A DNA stretch of 64,000 nucleotides from Mesorhizobium prunaredense (GTDB lineage Bacteria > Pseudomonadota > Alphaproteobacteria > Rhizobiales > Rhizobiaceae): positions 7,040 to 71,039 of the forward strand of contig NZ_FTPD01000082.1 of NCBI RefSeq assembly GCF_900156895.1. Reading direction: 5' to 3'. The notes under the pieces are model-generated. The model worked only from the letters and a program-made list of their open reading frames with translations, was not told the origin of the DNA and made no database searches. The position numbers and the translations under genes were made by a program. Position 1 is the stretch's first letter, and the number at the start of each line of letters is the position of its first letter. Shown in pieces: positions 52,670 to 61,822 of this stretch.

Positions 52670-54106
52670 ATGCTCTACAACTCCTGGTTGAGACCAAAAG
52701 CCCTGCTGCTTTTCTGGGTCGCCGTCGCATTGATCGTCGATCCTCAGGCGCCGAGCGGCCAACTGGGGCTCGGCGAGTTCGGACCAAGATCGGCGTTCGC
52801 GGATGACGATGGTGGCGGTGACGATGGTGGCGACGATGGCGGTGGTGATGACGGCGGTCAGTCCGGCGCTTCGTCTGGTGGATCGCGAACGTCGTCCCGC
52901 CGATCGACCGGACCGAACCTGTTTCGCACGCTGACGGATCGGTTTCTTCCGCACCCGCCAAGGCGCAGCGGCAGGCGTGGGCAACGGCCAGCCGTCCCTT
53001 TGCCGTCTCGGGCACCGGACCAGATCGTGGCGACCGGGCTGAGTTCGGCTGAGATCGGTCGGCTTCAGGCAACCGGCTTCACCGTACTGGACCGTGCCGA
53101 CATTCAGCTTTTTGGATCCGAGCTGATTCGGCTGCGCATTCCACCCAACATGCCGCTGGAGGCTGCGCGCGATCTTGTCATCGATGCCGCTCCGCAGTCG
53201 ACGGCAGATTTCGTGCATTACTACCGGCCCGGACAAGAAGCCGAATGTGCCGGGCCGCACTGCGCCGCCGCGGGCCTGATCGGCTGGCCGGCCGGTACCG
53301 GGCTGCCAGCCGGCTGCGGTGGCAATGTCACGATCGGCCTTATCGACACGGCGATCAATCCTGCGCATGCCGCCTTCTCGAAAGGCCGGGTCGAAGTTCT
53401 TCGCCTGTCGGACGACGGCGTTCCCGAGTCCGGCCGCCAGCACGGCACCGCCGTCGCGGCCCTGCTTGTCGGCGGAGCCGACAGCCGTACTCCCGGCCTG
53501 CTGCCGCACGCCAGGCTCATCGCGGTCGATGCGTTTCATCGGGGCGATCGCCAGGATGACCGCTCGGACGCCTACGATCTGCTTCGCGCGCTCGATCTTC
53601 TTTCGGCGCGCGGCGTGCAGGTGACGAATATGAGCCTATCGGGTCCGCCGAACGCGCTTCTCGAGCAGGTTGTCCGAAGAGTCTCCGAACGCGGCATGGT
53701 GATCGTCGCAGCCGCCGGCAATGGCGGCCCGAAAGCCGAGCCTGCCTATCCGGCGGCCTACGCTGAAGTGATCGCGGTGACGGCGGTCGATCGCATGAAA
53801 CGCCCCTACAGGCGCGCCGGCCGCGGCGAGCACATCGATTTGTCGGCCCCCGGCGTCGACATATGGACAGCCGCGTCGGTCAGCGGCGCACGGCCGAAGA
53901 CCGGCACCTCCTTCGCGGCGCCGTTTGTCGCCGCTGCGGCGGCGTTGATGAAGTCGGCAAACAGCAACGCCACCGCAGCCGACATTCAAGACGCGCTCGG
54001 CAAGTCGGCGGAAGATCTCGGCACGCCGGGCAAGGACGCCGTCTTCGGCTGGGGCCTGCTCAACGCCCGCACCGCCTGCGTTGTCACGTCGAAGAAGGCA
54101 ACCTGA
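52670..54106 (+). CDS. Secreted S8 (subtilisin-like) serine protease
   Basis: A 478-residue exported protease. The N-terminus has a hydrophobic signal or anchor (LLLFWVAVALIVDP), then an Asp/Gly-rich tract (about residues 45-65), a basic Arg/Pro-rich stretch and a propeptide-like segment. The catalytic domain carries the triad: Asp226 (LIDTAIN), His258 (QHGTAVAALL) and Ser414 (GTSFAAPF), with the oxyanion region VAAAGNGG. ATG 52670 follows AGGGAG; a GTG at 52658 would place that site inside the gene. It is divergent from the ECF sigma gene, and candidate promoter 3 lies upstream. Confidence 0.88.
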   Translation: MLYNSWLRPKALLLFWVAVALIVDPQAPSGQLGLGEFGPRSAFADDDGGGDDGGDDGGGDDGGQSGASSGGSRTSSRRSTGPNLFRTLTDRFLPHPPRRSGRRGQRPAVPLPSRAPDQIVATGLSSAEIGRLQATGFTVLDRADIQLFGSELIRLRIPPNMPLEAARDLVIDAAPQSTADFVHYYRPGQEAECAGPHCAAAGLIGWPAGTGLPAGCGGNVTIGLIDTAINPAHAAFSKGRVEVLRLSDDGVPESGRQHGTAVAALLVGGADSRTPGLLPHARLIAVDAFHRGDRQDDRSDAYDLLRALDLLSARGVQVTNMSLSGPPNALLEQVVRRVSERGMVIVAAAGNGGPKAEPAYPAAYAEVIAVTAVDRMKRPYRRAGRGEHIDLSAPGVDIWTAASVSGARPKTGTSFAAPFVAAAAALMKSANSNATAADIQDALGKSAEDLGTPGKDAVFGWGLLNARTACVVTSKKAT

Positions 54107-54256
54107 AGCTCCACAGTCGCTGCCGGAGGATAGCGCGGGGGGCGAAGGCTCGTTATAGATCGGCTTCCAGCCCCAACGAGGGGATTGCACCGCGCCGGTT
54201 TCCGCTTACGGTTGCGGCTGGAGTTTTTACCACAGAAATAGCAACGGAGATTCTGC

Positions 54257-55750
54257 GTGAATCGTGTTCTGCCGGCCGCCTTTGTCCTCGCGCTCAGCGC
54301 GCCTGCCTTCGGCCAGACCGTCGACGGCGAGGGTGCCAAGCAGCTCTCCGAAAATCTGTCCCGCTATATCGGCAGCAAGGCGATCGACAACGGTTTCCTG
54401 AAGGTTTCGGTGGAAGGCGACGCCTACAAACTCGCCGTCGACTTCAAACCTGTCGTGGACCTGCTGGCGGCGCAGCATTCCTTCAAGTTCGACTTCAGCC
54501 CCTACGCATTGCTCGTCAAGCCAAGCAGCACCGGGACATGGAGCGTCTCGGCGGACGTGTCGCAAAGCGGGTCCTTCGAGTTCAAGGGGCCAGAGGGCCC
54601 GCAGAGCATGCAGTTCTCGATTACCGACGGCAAGTTTTCCGGCGTCTACGATCCTGAACTGGCGGCTTTCACCAGCGCCACACAGTCGATAGCCGGGATG
54701 ACGATGAATTCCCGGGACACCGTGCAGCGCGCCAAGGTGAGCACCGGCGCCGGTACGGCGACCATGAACGCAAGCAAAGCTGCGAATGGCGGCGTGGATT
54801 TCACCGCGACGCAGACGCTCGCCGATTTCACCGAAGCGCTCGACTTTGACGATCCCGAGAGCGGGCTGAAATTCCCGCTCACGATCAAATCGCCAAACCT
54901 GTCGGTGAACGCGACCGGCAAAGGCGTGCGGACCAGGCCGCTTCTCGATCTGCTGGCATTTGCCGTCGCCAATGAAGACGAGGCCAGACTGAAGGCCAAC
55001 CAGGCGCAGCTCAAATCGCTCTTGCTCGCCGCACTGCCGCTGTGGGAGCGGATCGACGGAACCTACGGGTTCAAGGATCTCACTGTCGAAAGCCCGGTCG
55101 GGCTTTTCGGTGCGACTGAGCTGGACACAGGCTTCGGGACCGACGGCATCGCCCAGAACGGAGCAATCAACTACTCGATCAGGGCCGCAGGACTGAAGAT
55201 CCCTGACAATCTCGTGCCCGCCTGGGGCACGGCGCTGCTGCCCACCGATGTCAGTCTGAATTTCGGCGGCGCCAATATCGATCTCGACAGCATGGCGAAG
55301 AAGGCGATAGAAGCCTTTGATCTGAATAAGAATCCACCGCTGCCGGCCGACTTCGGCGACACCCTGACCGCCGATTTCATGGCCAAGATGCCGAAATTTG
55401 TCATCGGCCACAGCACGGTGAAAAACGGCGACATTGAAATCGCGATGGAAGGCGAGATGACGTTCGCCGGCATGAAGCCCGAGGCCAACGTGACCATCGA
55501 TATAGCAGGCTATGACAAGATCGTGGAAAGCCTGCAGGCGGCAGCAAAGTCGGAGCCGGAAGCCGCGCAATATGTGCCGGTGGCGCTTGCGATCAAGGGA
55601 TTCGGCAAGACGCTGCCGGATGGCCGCATCGAATGGGTCGTCAACGGTAAGCCGGACGGTTCGGTCACCGTCAATGGTGTCATGGTGAAGCCGGCCGATC
55701 CGGTTGCGAATGATGACGGCGACGACAGCGAAGAAGAAACGACGCCGTAG
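54257..55750 (+). CDS. Periplasmic protein of unknown function
   Basis: A 497-residue exported protein: signal peptide (VLPAAFVLALSAPAFGQ), then a long beta-rich domain with repeated hydrophobic strands (YKLAVDFKPVVDLLAAQ, TWSVSADVSQSGSFEF, NVTIDIAGYDKIVESLQ). The C-terminus is acidic (DDGDDSEEETTP). No catalytic motif recognised; it may be a large lipid-binding or AsmA/DUF2125-like periplasmic protein, but I cannot confirm that. The start is GTG 54257 with CGGAGA upstream. Confidence 0.7.
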   Translation: MNRVLPAAFVLALSAPAFGQTVDGEGAKQLSENLSRYIGSKAIDNGFLKVSVEGDAYKLAVDFKPVVDLLAAQHSFKFDFSPYALLVKPSSTGTWSVSADVSQSGSFEFKGPEGPQSMQFSITDGKFSGVYDPELAAFTSATQSIAGMTMNSRDTVQRAKVSTGAGTATMNASKAANGGVDFTATQTLADFTEALDFDDPESGLKFPLTIKSPNLSVNATGKGVRTRPLLDLLAFAVANEDEARLKANQAQLKSLLLAALPLWERIDGTYGFKDLTVESPVGLFGATELDTGFGTDGIAQNGAINYSIRAAGLKIPDNLVPAWGTALLPTDVSLNFGGANIDLDSMAKKAIEAFDLNKNPPLPADFGDTLTADFMAKMPKFVIGHSTVKNGDIEIAMEGEMTFAGMKPEANVTIDIAGYDKIVESLQAAAKSEPEAAQYVPVALAIKGFGKTLPDGRIEWVVNGKPDGSVTVNGVMVKPADPVANDDGDDSEEETTP

Positions 55751-55774
55751 GCGCTTTGGCGATCCGGTCGTCGC

Positions 55775-56074
55775 TTATATCGAATGCTCATGATCGTCGT
55801 CGCCAAGCGGCAGCGCCCGCAGCGCCCTGCCGACGGAAGCCGGCGGCGTGCCGGTTTCCGCCGCGAACCGCATGAGCGTCGGCTCGTGGGCGAGGATGAA
55901 CTGCAGCACGCCGGCCAGGAATCCCGGCTCGCCAGCGGCCTGGCGGATGGAATGCGCCTCGATGCCGGTGATCGCCAGGAAGCGGGGCAGAAGTTCCGGA
56001 TCGGCGGCGACGAAGCCCAATGCCTTCACGGCAATGGTTTCCGCTTCCTCGCGCATTGACGCTGCGTTTGCCAT
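55775..56074 (-). CDS. DUF3572 family protein
   Basis: A 99-residue cytoplasmic helical protein. The family pattern is ETIAVKALGFVAADPELLPRFLAITGIEAHSIRQAAGEPGFLAGVLQFILAHEPTLMRFA, which I recognise as the rhizobial DUF3572 protein usually next to divK. ATG 56074 follows GAAGGTA. It is divergent from divK. Function unknown. Confidence 0.87.
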   Translation of the reverse strand: MANAASMREEAETIAVKALGFVAADPELLPRFLAITGIEAHSIRQAAGEPGFLAGVLQFILAHEPTLMRFAAETGTPPASVGRALRALPLGDDDHEHSI

Positions 56075-56308
56075 CACTACCTTCTTGTGGGTGGAATGAG
56101 TCTGTTTTTGGCAGTAATCGCAAGCGTCGCCTGCGGCAAGCCATCTGTCTCTGCAATGCGGAGTTCGCGGTGAAATCCGAAGCTTTTCCGGCAGCCGGTT
56201 TCCGTTTCGTCAATTATCTCGCGGTAGAGTCGAGCAGGGTTTGGTGCGTACCGGCGAGGGCGCATGGCGGCATCCTTCGAGCGGAAGGCAGGCCGGGACG
56301 GGAATTTG

Positions 56309-56680
56309 ATGCCTAAGAAGGTCATGATCGTCGAGGACAACGAGCTCAACATGAAGCTCTTTCGCGACCTCATCGAAGCGAGCGGTTACGAGACGGTACG
56401 CACGCGCAACGGTCTGGAAGCGCTGGATCTGGCGCGACTGCACAAGCCGGACCTCATTTTGATGGACATCCAGCTGCCCGAAGTGTCGGGGTTGGAAGTG
56501 ACCAAATGGCTGAAGGAGGACGACGACCTCCATGTCATCCCGGTCATTGCCGTCACCGCATTCGCGATGAAGGGCGATGAGGAGCGTATCCGTCAGGGTG
56601 GCTGCGAAGCCTATATTTCCAAGCCGATCTCGGTGCCACGTTTCATCGAAACCATCAAATCCTATCTGGGCGACGCCTGA
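56309..56680 (+). CDS. divK: Single-domain response regulator DivK
   Basis: Cell-cycle response regulator of the PleC-DivJ system, 123 residues, receiver domain only. Phosphoacceptor Asp53 (LILMDIQLPE), acidic pocket EDNELN, and the C-terminal Thr/Lys (AVTAFAMKGD; YISKPI). In Alphaproteobacteria phosphorylated DivK controls CtrA through DivL-CckA and PleD activity through DivJ/PleC. It precedes pleD by 33 bases, an operon conserved across the class. Confidence 0.96.
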   Translation: MPKKVMIVEDNELNMKLFRDLIEASGYETVRTRNGLEALDLARLHKPDLILMDIQLPEVSGLEVTKWLKEDDDLHVIPVIAVTAFAMKGDEERIRQGGCEAYISKPISVPRFIETIKSYLGDA

Positions 56681-56713
56681 TGCGCCCTTGCAGCCGAGCC
56701 GGAGCTTTATGAG

Positions 56714-58087
56714 ATGACTGCACGGATCCTCGTCGTCGACGACATCCCTGCCAATGTCAGGCTGCTCGAGGTCCGGCTGCTTGCCGAATATTTCGAGGTG
56801 CTGACCGCCACCAACGGGCTGGATGCGATCGAGACCTGCGAAAACGGCAAGGTCGATGTCGTTCTGCTCGACGTGATGATGCCTGACATGGACGGGTTCG
56901 AAGTCTGCCGCCGGCTGAAGAGCGATCCGGCGACGTCGCACATCCCCGTCGTCATGATCACCGCGCTCGACCAGGTTTCGGACCGGGTGCGCGGCCTCGA
57001 GGCCGGTGCCGACGATTTTCTGACCAAACCGGTCAACGATCTGCAATTGATGACGCGCGTCAAAAGCTTGGTCAGGCTGAAGACGTTGACCGATGAGTTG
57101 CGCCTGCGCGCCTCGACCACGCGCAATATCGGCATCGAGGAGCTGTTGAGCCGCAACTTCGCATCCGCGGACACCACGCCGAAGGTTCTGCTGATCGACG
57201 AGCGCAAATCTTCCTTTGAGCGCGTCCAGAAGATGCTGCGCGGCAGCGCCGACCTCGACATCGCCACCGATCCGCATGCCGGCTTCTTCCAAGCCGCCGA
57301 CACGCCCTATGAATGCGTGATGATCTCGACGGGTTTTGCCGATTTCGATCCGCTCAGGCTCTGCTCGCAACTGCGTTCGCTTGATCGCACCCGTTTCGTG
57401 CCGATCATCCTTCTGGCGGAGCAGGGTGAGGAGGGGCGCATCGTCCGCGGCCTCGAGCTCGGCATCAACGATTATCTGATGCGGCCGATCGACCAGCAGG
57501 AATTGACCGCTCGGCTGCGCACGCAGGTGCGCCGCAAGCGCTACAACGACCAGCTGCGCGCCAGCGTAACCCAAACCATCGAGATGGCGGTGACCGACGC
57601 GCTGACGGGATTGCACAATCGCCGTTACCTTGACAGCCATCTGCAGACACTGTTCGACCGCGCCGTGGCGCGGCGGCGGCCGCTGTCGGTGATGATCACC
57701 GATCTCGACCGCTTCAAGACCGTCAACGACGCGCATGGCCATGACGGCGGCGACGAGGTGCTGCGCGAATTCGCGCGACGGCTGCGCAAGAATGTGCGCG
57801 GCATCGATCTCGCCTGCCGCTTCGGTGGCGAGGAGTTCGTCGTGGTAATGCCGGACACGGACGGCGCGGTCGCCGAAAAGGTCGCAGAGCGTATTCGCGC
57901 CGAAATCGCCCAGATGCCGTTTGCCGTCGGTCAGGACGGCAAGACGGTCGAGGTCACCGTCAGCGTCGGCGTGTCGTCGGTGCTGAAGGGGGTCGACTCG
58001 GTCGCCGGGCTGATGAAGCGGGCCGACCTCGCGCTCTACGAAGCCAAGAGCGCCGGCCGCAACCGGGTCGTCGCCAAGGCGGCGTAG
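56714..58087 (+). CDS. pleD: Response regulator diguanylate cyclase PleD
   Basis: Two receiver domains plus a GGDEF domain, 457 residues, producing cyclic di-GMP upon phosphorylation. Phosphoacceptor Asp53 in VVLLDVMMPDMDG; a second degenerate receiver near residues 155-270; active site CRFGGEEFVVVMPD. An inhibitory I-site RGID lies five residues before GGEEF, so product inhibition is expected. It is cotranscribed with divK. Confidence 0.96.
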   Translation: MTARILVVDDIPANVRLLEVRLLAEYFEVLTATNGLDAIETCENGKVDVVLLDVMMPDMDGFEVCRRLKSDPATSHIPVVMITALDQVSDRVRGLEAGADDFLTKPVNDLQLMTRVKSLVRLKTLTDELRLRASTTRNIGIEELLSRNFASADTTPKVLLIDERKSSFERVQKMLRGSADLDIATDPHAGFFQAADTPYECVMISTGFADFDPLRLCSQLRSLDRTRFVPIILLAEQGEEGRIVRGLELGINDYLMRPIDQQELTARLRTQVRRKRYNDQLRASVTQTIEMAVTDALTGLHNRRYLDSHLQTLFDRAVARRRPLSVMITDLDRFKTVNDAHGHDGGDEVLREFARRLRKNVRGIDLACRFGGEEFVVVMPDTDGAVAEKVAERIRAEIAQMPFAVGQDGKTVEVTVSVGVSSVLKGVDSVAGLMKRADLALYEAKSAGRNRVVAKAA

Positions 58088-58471
58088 CGCCGATTATCCT
58101 GTCAATGCGACAGGGTTACGAATTTACCTTAACGCAAGCGATTCGCCGGGCTTGGTTAAGAAATTGTTGATTTTCACAGGCTGTTGCGCAAATGTGCAGG
58201 CCAATGACGGGACCGGCGCGAGGGTAGATCGCCGGATCGATCCGAAGAATACCCCATGATTCAGGTCCGCCGCATCTCCTGGGTCCGTGGGGTCGGCCGG
58301 CCGGCGCTGGCACATAGTGGCCTCCTCGTACCGCTGCCAAACGCCGACCGGCCCCCAATTCTAATGACATCAAGACTCTGCGCCAAGCAGTGGAATTTCT
58401 GGACTTTTCGAGCTTTGAACACAAAAACGCCGCCCACAGGGGCGGCGTTTTTGTCTAGGCAGGAAAGCAGA
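58088..58471. other. Intergenic region between convergent pleD and rpmG
   Basis: This 384-base stretch has no convincing gene. The rpmG terminator is at 58421-58454. Around 58280-58345 a GC-rich run (GGGGTCGGCCGGC ... GCCGACCGGCCCCC) could fold imperfectly. An unannotated small RNA cannot be excluded. Confidence 0.5.
58421..58454 (-). terminator. Intrinsic terminator of rpmG (bidirectional)
   Basis: ACAAAAACGCCGCCC and GGGCGGCGTTTTTGT pair over about 15 bases around a short loop. Tracts of A and T at the two edges give a T-run on both strands. It lies 18 bases after the rpmG stop on the minus strand and is the clearest terminator in the window. Confidence 0.9.
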
Positions 58472-58639
58472 TTACTTGATCTTGGTTTCCTTGAACTCGA
58501 CGTGCTTCTTGGCGACCGGATCGTATTTGCGGAACGACAGCTTGTCGGTCTTGGTGCGGCTGTTCTTGCTGGTCACGTAGAAGAAACCGGTGTCGGCGGT
58601 CGACAGAAGCTTGATCTTGATGTTTGCGGCTTTGGCCAT
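58472..58639 (-). CDS. rpmG: 50S ribosomal protein L33
   Basis: A 55-residue ribosomal protein: MAKAANIKIKLLSTADTGFF, then SKNSRTKTDKLSFRKYDP and EFKETKIK. This form lacks the zinc cysteines, so it is the C-minus type. The neighbouring order with pleD-divK on one side matches rhizobial genomes. Confidence 0.97.
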   Translation of the reverse strand: MAKAANIKIKLLSTADTGFFYVTSKNSRTKTDKLSFRKYDPVAKKHVEFKETKIK

Positions 58640-58762
58640 GGTATCAGTCCGTTGTGTTGGTGGAATTTTGGCCGCTGGAACACGGGAAAACACCCGGACG
58701 CGGGAAACTTAGCGCGACACATAAACAACGCGCCCGGAAAGTCAACCCCGTGAGAGCGCCTC

Positions 58763-58789
58763 TTCCTTCTCCCACAAGGGGAGAAGGAA
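58763..58789. terminator. 11-bp hairpin before rpmG
   Basis: TTCCTTCTCCC / GGGAGAAGGAA with loop ACAAG, just after the stop of the minus-strand gene ending at 58803. Its CTTCTCCC...GGGAGAAG arms resemble the arms of repeat elements A-C, so it may be a fragment of that family. No T-run. Confidence 0.45.
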
Positions 58790-58802
58790 ACGCGGCTTCA
58801 TT

Positions 58803-59258
58803 CTACGCATCTTCTTTAACTGGAGCGGCCTTCTTCCAGTCTCCCGTGGTATTCCACCAGCGGTTCGGGTTGGAGCGGTCGTCCAATCCCTTTGAGCGGC
58901 TGGCGAGGATCGGCTGGATGCGGATCACCGGCTCCTGATAGCTGTGGACCTGGAAGATCGCCTCGACGATGCGGGCGGCCAACGCCTGGTCGTCGGGCAG
59001 CTCGAACGACACTTCCACCGTGCCATGCCGTCGGCGCAATTCGGTCTCGGCGCCGGCGGCAGCACCTTCGAGTGCCCGGTAGCGCTCGATGCCGTGCGCC
59101 GACTGGTAGGCATTGCTGTCGTATTTGCCCATGGTGAGCGGGGCGATCGCGACCACCGCTTCCATGATACGGTCGACATCGGAAGCCGGCGCCTGGAAGG
59201 TCACAAGCAGCAGCAATTCCATCCGCAGCGATTTCGTTTCAAACCCGGAGTCGATCAT
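58803..59258 (-). CDS. PII/NIF3-like domain protein, function unknown
   Basis: A 151-residue protein resembling the CutA/PII-like C-terminal domain found in YqfO/NIF3 proteins. Segments such as MELLLLVTFQAPASDVDRIMEAVVAIAP, GTVEVSFELPDDQALAARIVEAIFQVHSYQEPVIRIQPI show the fold: two strand-helix units ending in H.Y.EP. This is usually written AHPYEEP. ATG 59258 follows GAGGA at good spacing. Role unknown. Confidence 0.65.
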   Translation of the reverse strand: MIDSGFETKSLRMELLLLVTFQAPASDVDRIMEAVVAIAPLTMGKYDSNAYQSAHGIERYRALEGAAAGAETELRRRHGTVEVSFELPDDQALAARIVEAIFQVHSYQEPVIRIQPILASRSKGLDDRSNPNRWWNTTGDWKKAAPVKEDA

Positions 59259-59364
59259 GGCGGCATCCTCAAATTCGTGGCGTGTTGCTGACAATCTACC
59301 CAGGTGCTGCTGACACGGTTATGTCAGCAGCCTTGCGCCACCTGAGGCATTTGATCGGGTCTTC

Positions 59365-60540
59365 CTACAGAATTTTTCGGATAAGCCTGGCGCCGACCAG
59401 CGCGATATAGAAGGCGAAGAACATGCCGAGCGCCCAGCCGAAACCGGAGGGGCCGAAAAGGTCCATGCCGATGCCGATCGCCTGCGGGCCGAGCACCATG
59501 CCGACACCGTAGCAGAGCACGAAGGCAGCGTTGGCCGAGGCCAGGTCGTGGCCGGAAAGCTGCGAGCCGAGATGGGCCAGGCCGATCGTGTACATGGCCG
59601 CGACGACGCCGCCCCAGACGAACAGAAGCGCCGCCATCAGATGCCAGTTCTGCGCGAAGTGCGGCATGAAGATGGTGCCGGCAAGCCCGATGGTTGCACA
59701 CGCCAGAAGCAGATAACGGCGGTCGCTGACACGGTCGCTGATCATGCCGAGCGGGATCTGCAACAGCACGTTGCCGAGGCCGATCATGGTGAGCAGGAGG
59801 GCGGCATCGGCCTCGGAGTAGCCGATGCGGTTGCCATAGACGGGAAACAGCGCAAAGCCGCCGGTCTCGACCGCGCCGAATACCAGCACCGCAGCGGTCG
59901 CCGTCGGCACCAACCAGATGTAACGCAGGAAGTTGCTGGTTTCGCCGTTGGAGACGATCGTCGGGCTCTCGTTGCGTGCCGCCAGAACTGGAATGGCGGC
60001 CAGCGTGACCAGCGCCATGATCACGCCGAAGGGCAGGAAGCCGGCGCTGCCGAGTTGGGCGAACAGCCACGGCCCGGCGGCAAAGCCGAGCGACAGCACG
60101 GTGGCGTAGATGCCGAGGACGAGACCGCGCCGGTGCGGCGGCGCCGATGTGCTGATCCAGAATTCCGACAGGATGAAAAGCACCGTCAGCGCGATGTGAA
60201 GCAGGACGCGCAGCGGAAACCACATCCAGAAGTCCGGTGCGAAATGGAAGCCGACAAAGGCCAGCACTCCAGTGGCGATCATGGCGAGCATCGTCCTGGC
60301 GACGCCGAACCGCATCGCGAGCGGGGTGGCGAGCGGTGCGCCGGCGATCGAGGCGAGGCCGGCGACAGCAGTGTTGAAGCCGATCATCGACGCCGAATGG
60401 CCACGCGTTTCGAGAATGACGCTGAGCAGCGGCATGCCGAGGCCGATGGCGATGCCGACGACGCTGATCGACGAGATCGCCGCGATCATTGGCAGCCAAT
60501 GGACGCGTTCTTCGACCTCTTGCTGGGTATCGACTGTCAT
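59365..60540 (-). CDS. MFS transporter
   Basis: Major facilitator superfamily protein, 391 residues, about 12 hydrophobic helices. Recognised by MIAAISSISVVGIAIGLGMPLLSVIL at the start, the loop 2-3 motif MRFGVARTMLAMIATG and the later GLGNVLLQIPLGMISDRVSDRRYLLLACA (MFS signature GxxxDrxGrr-like). It is of the YcaD/sugar-efflux style. Substrate unknown. It follows the NUDIX gene by 21 bases and may be cotranscribed. Confidence 0.88.
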   Translation of the reverse strand: MTVDTQQEVEERVHWLPMIAAISSISVVGIAIGLGMPLLSVILETRGHSASMIGFNTAVAGLASIAGAPLATPLAMRFGVARTMLAMIATGVLAFVGFHFAPDFWMWFPLRVLLHIALTVLFILSEFWISTSAPPHRRGLVLGIYATVLSLGFAAGPWLFAQLGSAGFLPFGVIMALVTLAAIPVLAARNESPTIVSNGETSNFLRYIWLVPTATAAVLVFGAVETGGFALFPVYGNRIGYSEADAALLLTMIGLGNVLLQIPLGMISDRVSDRRYLLLACATIGLAGTIFMPHFAQNWHLMAALLFVWGGVVAAMYTIGLAHLGSQLSGHDLASANAAFVLCYGVGMVLGPQAIGIGMDLFGPSGFGWALGMFFAFYIALVGARLIRKIL

Positions 60541-60561
60541 GGGATGTGAATGCTCTATGCT

Positions 60562-61296
60562 CTACAGAATTTCGCGAACGAAGCGATTGCGGACAAGCCG
60601 GTAGAACGGAACGGAACCACCGGGGCGCAGCAGCGGATCGTCGACGAGCCGCTTTTCCAGCTCCCCCAGGATAGCCCTGGTGATGTCGGGAATATCAGCT
60701 TCTCTGGCCTTGGCGAGCGGCAGCCAGACCAATTCCTCCAACTCGTTGGTCGGACCGCCGTCCGGCAGCTCCACGGCGACGTTTTCGCGCCAGGCGCTGA
60801 AGAAGCGCGTGTCGAAGCGCCGCACCCGGTTTGGCGGCGTGATGGCGCGCGCGACGAAGCGCAGCGCTTCCAGCGAGGGTCTTACGCCGTGCTCGGCAAA
60901 ACCCTGCCAATCGCGCCTGGTCGTGGCGAAGGCGCCCTTTTGGCCGATCAGCAGGCCGGCTTCTTCATAGGTCTCGCGAATCGCCGACAGAGCGATGGCG
61001 CGGGCGCGGGCCGGGCTGGTGCGGCCGACGCCGGCGGTCAGCCTCGCCTGTTCCTCAGGGTGCAGCGCTGTGGCAACGGGAATTCGGCTGTCGGCCGGAT
61101 CGGTACGGCCACCGGGAAAGACGAATTTCCCCGGCATGAAGGCGTGCCGGGCGTGGCGCCTGCCCATCAGCACCAGGAACTCGGCGCCGCTGCGGTCGAG
61201 CAGGATCAGCGTCGCGGCGTCGCGCGGGCGTATAGGCCTGGCGTCGAGCGCGATCGGCTCAACCTTGTCGACTTCCGCCTTGGTCATAACGTCCAT
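60562..61296 (-). CDS. NUDIX hydrolase
   Basis: A 244-residue hydrolase of nucleoside diphosphate derivatives. The Nudix box is split by an insertion: the GG after FVFPGGRTDPADSR, then AIRETYEEAGLLIG with the metal-binding glutamates. This long form resembles NUDT19-like proteins rather than MutT. ATG 61296 (MDVMTKAEVD) has AGG about 9 bases upstream. It lies 73 bases after the DUF983 gene in the rnr cluster. Confidence 0.9.
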   Translation of the reverse strand: MDVMTKAEVDKVEPIALDARPIRPRDAATLILLDRSGAEFLVLMGRRHARHAFMPGKFVFPGGRTDPADSRIPVATALHPEEQARLTAGVGRTSPARARAIALSAIRETYEEAGLLIGQKGAFATTRRDWQGFAEHGVRPSLEALRFVARAITPPNRVRRFDTRFFSAWRENVAVELPDGGPTNELEELVWLPLAKAREADIPDITRAILGELEKRLVDDPLLRPGGSVPFYRLVRNRFVREIL

Positions 61297-61369
61297 GCGC
61301 ACGACCTAGCGGAATCTTCTCCGATGCGAAAGTGGCGTCCAGCCATGCCGATTTGCGCTAGCCTCGGTT

Positions 61370-61822
61370 TCAAGCCTCGGGATGCGACTCGATCAGATCT
61401 TCTTCCCCGCCGAAGCCGTGCATATAGAACGCCCATTGCAGGCCGATGACGGCGCCCTTGACCGGCTGCAGCAAGACGATCGCCATGAGGATGGTCAGCG
61501 GTACCCAGATGGCGATGTGCTGCCAAGTGGACAGAGTGGAGGCCGCTTCGACACCCGTGAAGGCGCCGAGCACGATGTGGCCGACGATGACCACCACCAA
61601 GTAGGCCGGCAGGTCGTCGGCGCGGTGGTGATGAAGCGCCTCGCCGCAATGATCGCATTTATCGACGGTCTTGACGAAGGCACGAAAAAGCTTTCCCTCG
61701 CCGCAATGCGGGCAGCGGCCAAGCGCGCCACGCTTCATCGCCGTCCACAGCGGGCGGGCGATCCGCCCCGAGTGCTGTTGGCCGCCGAAAACCTGTTCGT
61801 TCTTTTTCAGATCGCTTGGCAT
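61370..61822 (-). CDS. DUF983 membrane protein
   Basis: A 150-residue inner-membrane protein with an N-terminal zinc-ribbon-like pair (GRCPHCGEGKLFRAF and VDKCDHCGEALHHHRADDLPAYLVVVIVGHI, the diagnostic stretch) and two transmembrane helices. The start ATG overlaps the stop of rnr by one base (TAATG), so translation is coupled. Confidence 0.93.
   Translation of the reverse strand: MPSDLKKNEQVFGGQQHSGRIARPLWTAMKRGALGRCPHCGEGKLFRAFVKTVDKCDHCGEALHHHRADDLPAYLVVVIVGHIVLGAFTGVEAASTLSTWQHIAIWVPLTILMAIVLLQPVKGAVIGLQWAFYMHGFGGEEDLIESHPEA

Noticed and set aside
58124..58424. Minus-strand frames of 60-100 residues in the pleD-rpmG gap
   Set aside because: They have no ribosome site, no family likeness and atypical composition. 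They also lie beyond the rpmG terminator.
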